Source: CAIUVD01 sp044338255
GTDB lineage: Bacteria > Planctomycetota > UBA11346
DNA length: 7,922 bases
Direction: 5' to 3'
Assembly (NCBI GenBank): GCA_044338255.1
Contig: JBIILZ010000147.1
Location: forward strand, 1 to 7,922
Shown here one piece after another: positions 6,510 through 7,922 of this stretch. Each line of letters begins with the position of its first letter. The first letter of the stretch is position 1. The notes under the pieces are model-generated. The model ran no database searches. It was not told the DNA's origin and worked only from the letters and a program-made list of their open reading frames with translations. Made by a program: the position numbers and the translations under genes.

Positions 6510-7373
6510 ATGACTATTTCTCGTCGAGAAGCCCTGCGTCTGGCCGGTGCCGCTCTCATCGCTGCACCAATCGCGGGATGCGCCGGTACACCGCGCATTC
6601 CCGAAGCACCGTTAGTGCGAAAAGCGCCGATATCACCCACGGATGAAGCCAGCCATGCGGATGCCATGGCTGGCATTCCTCCATCGTGGATGGGTACGGA
6701 GCAAATCGCCATGGTGGTCTATCCTGGGATGACGGCCCTCGATCTGGTCGGACCCAATTATATGCTGGCTGGACTGATGGGGGCCAAGGTCCATCTGGTC
6801 GCGGAGAGCTTGGTCCCGGTCATGGTCGACACGGGCTTCGCCATCACTCCCACGCTCACCTTCGCCGATTGCCCCTCTGACCTCGACATCCTGCTCGTCC
6901 CTGGTGGTGGCGAGGGAACGCTCGTCGCAGCCCAGGATGAACGCCTGCTCGCTTTCTTGCGCGACCGTGGGTCGCGAGCGAAGCTGGTCACTTCCGTGTG
7001 CACCGGTTCGCTAGTGCTGGGCGCCGCTGGCCTGCTGCGTGGATACCAGGCGACTTCCCATTGGGTGGTCCGCGACCTGCTCCCGCACTTCGGCGCGGTC
7101 CCGGTTGATGCGCGGGTGGTGGTCGATCGCAGTCGGATCACTGCAGCCGGGGTTTCCGCCGGTATCGACCTCGGCCTGACGATAGTCAAGCGCCTGCGCG
7201 ATGAAGACTACGCAAAGGGCATGGCGCTGCTGGCGGAGTACGCACCAGAGCCACCCGTCGATGCCGGTACGCCACAGAAGGCAGGGGCTGCCACAACGAT
7301 CCTGATCAGCTCGATGTTCACTGGGTATCGCGACCGCTTCTTGGCGATTGGGAAGGGAATCAAACCCGGTTAG
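6510..7373 (+). CDS. Exported isonitrile hydratase-like DJ-1/PfpI lipoprotein
   Basis: This 287-residue protein opens with SRREALRL (R5, R6) and a hydrophobic stretch ending in the lipobox IAGC (C24). That suggests Tat-type export and lipid anchoring. The DJ-1/PfpI (GATase1-like) domain spans about 64-250: YPGMTALDLVGP (D78), VPGGGEGT (130-137), and the nucleophile elbow TSVCTGSLVLGAAGLL (C164, T165), then ATSHW, a GVSAGIDLGLT stretch and EYAPEPPVDAGTP. This run closely follows the cytosolic Pseudomonas isonitrile hydratase as I remember it, including the catalytic Asp, Cys and Thr. That enzyme converts an isonitrile to an N-substituted formamide. Here the enzyme would act outside the cytoplasm, which is unusual. 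The ribosome-binding site is weak (AAAGA). Placement after the TonB receptor suggests a shared substrate. Another DJ-1-family hydrolase or chaperone activity remains possible. Confidence 0.85.
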   Translation: MTISRREALRLAGAALIAAPIAGCAGTPRIPEAPLVRKAPISPTDEASHADAMAGIPPSWMGTEQIAMVVYPGMTALDLVGPNYMLAGLMGAKVHLVAESLVPVMVDTGFAITPTLTFADCPSDLDILLVPGGGEGTLVAAQDERLLAFLRDRGSRAKLVTSVCTGSLVLGAAGLLRGYQATSHWVVRDLLPHFGAVPVDARVVVDRSRITAAGVSAGIDLGLTIVKRLRDEDYAKGMALLAEYAPEPPVDAGTPQKAGAATTILISSMFTGYRDRFLAIGKGIKPG

Positions 7374-7443
7374 CGGAAAATCGGTTCGTCCGACTGTAAG
7401 CTAGCCAATTAACGGCCCACTCGCACAGGCCTGTACAGGAAAC

Positions 7444-7476
7444 GTCAAACCCCTCAGCATCGCTGAGGGGTTTGAC
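7444..7476. terminator. Strong bidirectional-type stem-loop terminator
   Basis: gtcaaacccctcagc (7444-7458) and gctgaggggtttgac (7462-7476) form a perfect 15-bp stem with a 3-base loop. The AAACCCC...GGGGTTT layout gives short T-tracts on both strands. It lies 70 bases after the last gene and closes the rightward cluster. Confidence 0.85.
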
Positions 7477-7922
7477 ATGTTCTAGGTGGAACAGTGGTGC
7501 GCGACAAAGCACGTCACTCGAACTCTTGTAATTCCGGTGCAAATCGATGTATATAAGTGATTTAGGTAATTCACTGACTTCTGAAGATCTGGCACTTTTA
7601 GTCCGAAGTGAGGTGGATTTTTGGCGCCTCCCTGAACTTCGTAAACAACGTTTGATTGCACATTTCATTCTGTTCTGGGCTGAAAAACCGAACGAAGGAA
7701 CGCACTCGCCTTGCTCGGTCTCAAACAATTTGACCAACGCTGGCTCACGTCGGAAATCGGGGACAAATCAAGCAATCAAAATTTACTCCCCCCTAGCCGC
7801 AATGGCATTGCGTTAAGCACTCATTTTTTCACGATTTTCCGAGCATAGGGATGCAGTGGTTTTCGCGAAGCTGATCGACCAGCCCGAGTCTTCTTTTTCC
7901 ATCGTTCGATACGTCGAATGGC
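7477..7922. other. AT-richer region without a supportable gene
   Basis: Base composition shifts to clearly more A+T than the preceding genes. A rightward open frame at 7547-7816 (89 codons, beginning MYISDLGNSLTSEDLALLV) has no clear ribosome-binding site and matches no family I recognise. Its first half is protein-like (EDLALLVRSEVDFWRLPELR) but the second half looks low-quality, so it could be a gene remnant. The same frame is open again after its stop to the window end. On the minus strand, a frame entering from the right edge ends in a very basic stretch (about RIERWKKKTRAGRSASRKPL), which might be the C-terminus of a neighbouring gene. None can be called. Confidence 0.5.

Noticed and set aside
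7360..7737. Leftward 125-codon frame crossing the terminator and the end of the hydratase-like gene.
   Set aside because: It runs through the terminator stem and overlaps the 3' end of a confident gene, and no family or start signal is visible.

Overview
The window is GC-rich up to about 7,370 and visibly AT-richer after that. The gene set suggests a Gram-negative bacterium: a TonB-dependent outer-membrane receptor, exported lipoproteins, and membrane-anchored c-type cytochromes. Two small paralogous exported proteins (LQV-x-AW-x-GM near the N-terminus, PC-x-x-CR in the middle, Pro-rich C-terminus) resemble proteins I associate with Verrucomicrobiota (Opitutales-like). That placement is from memory and is low confidence.

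Layout. Bases 1 to about 171 look like the end of an insertion sequence, possibly IS256 family. Its leftward gene is cut off at the window edge. The ATG of that gene lies inside a perfect 16-bp inverted repeat. From 207 onward all supported genes read rightward: small PC-x-x-C protein A (207-608); small PC-x-x-C protein B (867-1265); a CydA-like membrane protein with a C-terminal haem-c domain (1410-2798); a second polytopic membrane protein with a haem-c domain (2800-4116); a 60-residue His-bearing single-span protein (4113-4295); a TonB-dependent siderophore-type receptor (4310-6433); and a Tat/lipoprotein-type exported DJ-1/PfpI protein very like isonitrile hydratase (6510-7373). A 15-bp perfect stem-loop at 7444-7476 closes the group. 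The remaining bases hold no gene I can support.

The genes from 1410 to 6433 are tightly packed (1-base gap, 4-base ATGA overlap, 14-base gap), so they probably form one operon. The hydratase-like gene follows after 76 bases that contain a hairpin.

How they may work together (inference). The two cytochromes and the 60-aa protein look like one inner-membrane electron-transfer complex related to bd-type quinol oxidases. The receptor would import a metal chelate. The exported isonitrile-hydratase-like enzyme would act on an isonitrile in the periplasm. Isonitriles are both copper-binding metallophore groups and haem ligands. The locus could therefore either release metal from an imported isonitrile chalkophore, or protect a haem enzyme from isonitrile poisoning. 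The PC-x-x-C proteins would fit as periplasmic metal or thiol proteins. None of this is shown directly by the sequence; the enzyme-family resemblance is the strongest part.
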